Positions 61,650-64,000 of a DNA stretch of 64,000 nt are shown piece by piece (position 1 is the first letter of the stretch; each line of letters begins with the position of its first letter). Both the position numbers and the translations under genes were made by a program. The notes under the pieces are model-generated. The model was given only the letters and a program-made list of their open reading frames with translations. It did not search any database and was not told the origin of the DNA. Source of the stretch: Anaerococcus urinomassiliensis (GTDB taxonomy: Bacteria > Bacillota > Clostridia > Tissierellales > Peptoniphilaceae). Where the stretch lies: the NCBI RefSeq assembly GCF_900128425.1, contig NZ_LT635781.1:126815-190814 (forward strand), in the 5' to 3' direction.

Positions 61650-62495
61650 ATGAATAACATAGAAAAAATAACGAAAGCAAGCATAATAAAAGATCTTATA
61701 CTAGTAGTCATAGTTATAGTTCTAGGTAAACTATTATTAGAAGTCATATCTAGAATTATAAAGAAGGCCTTTGATGACAAAATGGATCAAGATGGCTATA
61801 GGAAAGTAAGAATAGAAACGCTAAGTAAGAACCTGTATTCCGTAGTGAAATTTATACTTGGCTTTATAATAGTAATGATAATCCTTGATATGATTGGAGT
61901 AAACACTCGCTCTATCATAGCTACAGCAGGAATTGGTGGTGTTGCCATAGCATTTGGTGCTCAAACTCTAGTCAAAGATATAGTAACTGGAACAATAATA
62001 ATCGTAGATGATACCTTTAGAGTTGGGGATTGGATAAAGGCAGCAGGAGTTGAAGGTACTGTAGAAACCCTTGGCATGCGACACACAAAGATTAGAGACT
62101 ATGATGGATCCTTGCATACTATACCAAATTCGCAAATAACAAACGTACAGAATTTGAACAGCGTGCCAATCAAATTTGAATGCAACATTTATCTATCCTA
62201 TGAAGTTTCTTACCAAGAACTAGAAGAGATTGTAATAAATGTAAGAGAAAAATTAAAGACAAACAAGGACCTGGCAAAATATATATTAGAAGATGTTAGA
62301 CTATTTGGTATCATGGAAATGAATGAAAAATCATATGTAGCAAAAACAACAGGTATTGCTATGCCAGGTTATCAATGGGCACTAGCTAGAGAAGAAAGAA
62401 AAATAATAATAGAGGAAATGTACCAAAGAAATCTAAATCCTAGTACTCAAGTAGTAGCGGTAACAAAAGGAAAGGTTGCAAATGAAGAAATATAA
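61650..62495 (+). CDS. MscS-family mechanosensitive ion channel
   Basis: This 281-aa channel has two or three N-terminal helices and the MscS pore helix AGIGGVAIAFGAQTLVKDIVTG (Gly/Ala-rich), the beta domain start IIIVDDTFRVGDWIK, and the family motif PNSQITNVQN. It relieves turgor on hypo-osmotic shock. AAGGGAG precedes the ATG. It overlaps the DUF951 gene by 14 nt. Confidence 0.93.
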   Translation: MNNIEKITKASIIKDLILVVIVIVLGKLLLEVISRIIKKAFDDKMDQDGYRKVRIETLSKNLYSVVKFILGFIIVMIILDMIGVNTRSIIATAGIGGVAIAFGAQTLVKDIVTGTIIIVDDTFRVGDWIKAAGVEGTVETLGMRHTKIRDYDGSLHTIPNSQITNVQNLNSVPIKFECNIYLSYEVSYQELEEIVINVREKLKTNKDLAKYILEDVRLFGIMEMNEKSYVAKTTGIAMPGYQWALAREERKIIIEEMYQRNLNPSTQVVAVTKGKVANEEI

Positions 62496-62703
62496 AACGG
62501 GAGATATAGTAAGCCTAAAAAAAGGACACCCATGCGGAGAAAATAAATGGAAAATCGAACGCACAGGTGCAGACATCAAATTAAAATGCCTTGGATGTGA
62601 AAAAAATATTTGGTTAACCAGAATAGATTTTGACAAGAAGATAAGGAAAATCCAAGACAAAGACGGCAAAATGGTATCAATAGTAAACTATCAAGTAGAA
62701 TAA
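62482..62703 (+). CDS. DUF951 family protein
   Basis: This 73-aa protein matches DUF951 (KYKTGDIVSLKKGHPCGENKWKI, ADIKLKCLGCEKNIWLTR). The three cysteines may bind metal. It is commonly next to mscS in Firmicutes. ATG 62482 is chosen over the TTG at 62476, because AAAGG sits at a good distance from it. Function unknown. Confidence 0.85.
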   Translation: MKKYKTGDIVSLKKGHPCGENKWKIERTGADIKLKCLGCEKNIWLTRIDFDKKIRKIQDKDGKMVSIVNYQVE

Positions 62704-63160
62704 TTAAAAAAGACTTGACATAAAAAAATGACCTGTGTATAATAGTACAAGTCGACACCAAAAAGGCTAGTCAAGAATTTTTAAAACAATAAAAAAACTC
62801 TTGACAAAGCAGCGAAAAGGTGATAGACTATAAAAAGTCGATACACTTAATTTGTAAAGGTCAAGTAAATTTATTGTAAAAAACTTACAAAAAGATTTGA
62901 CAAGATAAAAATTAAATGGTAGACTATAAAAGTCGATTCAATAAGAATCGCATTGAACCAGATGTTTTAAAAACATCTACAATGAAATTTAATATCAATG
63001 ATTATGTAAAACATAATCAACCTATCAAAAAACTTTAAATAAGTTATTGACAACTTATCCAAGTTGATTCTTTGAAACGGATGATTAAAAAATAAATCAC
63101 GCATTGATTTTAGATCAGTGTAAATGAGAAGAGCTTGAATCAAAAGCTCTCATAAATATT
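62704..63160 (+). promoter_or_regulatory. rRNA leader with three tandem promoters
   Basis: P1 is TTGACA (62715-62720), 17 bp, TATAAT (62738-62743). P2 is TTGACA (62801-62806), 17 bp, TAGACT (62824-62829). P3 is TTGACA (62897-62902), 17 bp, TAGACT (62920-62925). P2 and P3 share GACTATAAAA(A)GTCGAT after the -10, a short inverted repeat. The transcribed leader holds hairpins AGATGTTTT/AAAACATCT (62960-62978), GATTATGT/ACATAATC (63000-63018) and AGAGCTT/AAGCTCT (63130-63150), candidates for antitermination or processing. Confidence 0.88.

Positions 63161-64000
<840 letters not shown>

Noticed and set aside
63047..63071. A fourth rRNA promoter at TTGACA 63047-63052
   Set aside because: No -10-like sequence stands 16-18 bp downstream, so it is more likely part of the leader repeats.

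Overview
The window is low-G+C DNA from a Gram-positive anaerobic Firmicute, most likely an Anaerococcus-type coccus (Peptoniphilaceae). The reasons are the partial 16S rRNA gene at the right edge, strong GGAGG ribosome-binding sites, AT-rich codon use, and the gene families present (carD-yacL-ispDF, TelA/XpaC, ThiT and RibU energy-coupling S components, manXYZ-manO). The genus is an inference from recall of the 16S text; no alignment was run.

Layout. 1-9.7 kb is a glycan-use locus: GH125 alpha-mannosidase (cut by the left edge), an RpiR regulator, a ROK kinase with a GH1 6-phospho-beta-glucosidase, a GH29 alpha-L-fucosidase, a fructokinase-like ROK kinase, and a large GH2 beta-galactosidase coupled to pncB. 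11.3-19.2 kb holds a HAD phosphatase, an ABC pair, an SdpI-like protein, two GT4 glycosyltransferases (probably glycolipid synthesis) and a DUF2089/DUF4097 pair. 19.6-22.1 kb is a small surface-polysaccharide group (EpsG, Wzz-like, and an SH3-like lipoprotein with no normal start codon). 22.1-22.9 kb is a TPP riboswitch controlling thiT.

22.9-24.05 kb has no gene. It carries the most unusual sequence in the window: a composite, inverted block of structured repeats with compensatory base changes in its stems, visibly richer in G+C than its surroundings. 24.1-25.9 kb is a GntR-controlled ABC operon. 26-32.7 kb holds a lipid kinase and then a housekeeping operon (carD, yacL, ispD, ispF, metK, mreB, gpmA).

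32.8-38.5 kb is a bacteriocin locus: two regulators, a lactococcin-972-family secreted peptide, an attenuator hairpin, a 716-aa bacteriocin-associated membrane protein, an ABC ATPase and an unknown membrane-anchored protein. 38.5-39.4 kb is an FMN riboswitch with ribU. 39.5-43.8 kb is the tsaE-tsaB-rimI-tsaD operon with a membrane protein and an S41-family lipoprotein. 43.85-52 kb is mostly on the minus strand: a surface protein, a stand-alone FakA-like domain, TelA, two XpaC-like proteins and an M16C peptidase.

52-56.9 kb has an orphan S-component-like protein, a Gfo/Idh oxidoreductase and a mannose-family PTS (manXYZ-manO). 57-62.7 kb has an EF-G paralogue, a eukaryote-type glycogen branching enzyme, an SGNH hydrolase, an MscS channel and a DUF951 protein. 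From 62.7 kb a leader with three tandem strong promoters runs into 16S rRNA, which is cut by the right edge.

Together the genes suggest a host-associated scavenger. It strips fucose, mannose and galactose from glycans, imports hexoses by PTS, imports thiamine and riboflavin rather than (as far as this window shows) making them, and competes with neighbours through a bacteriocin.
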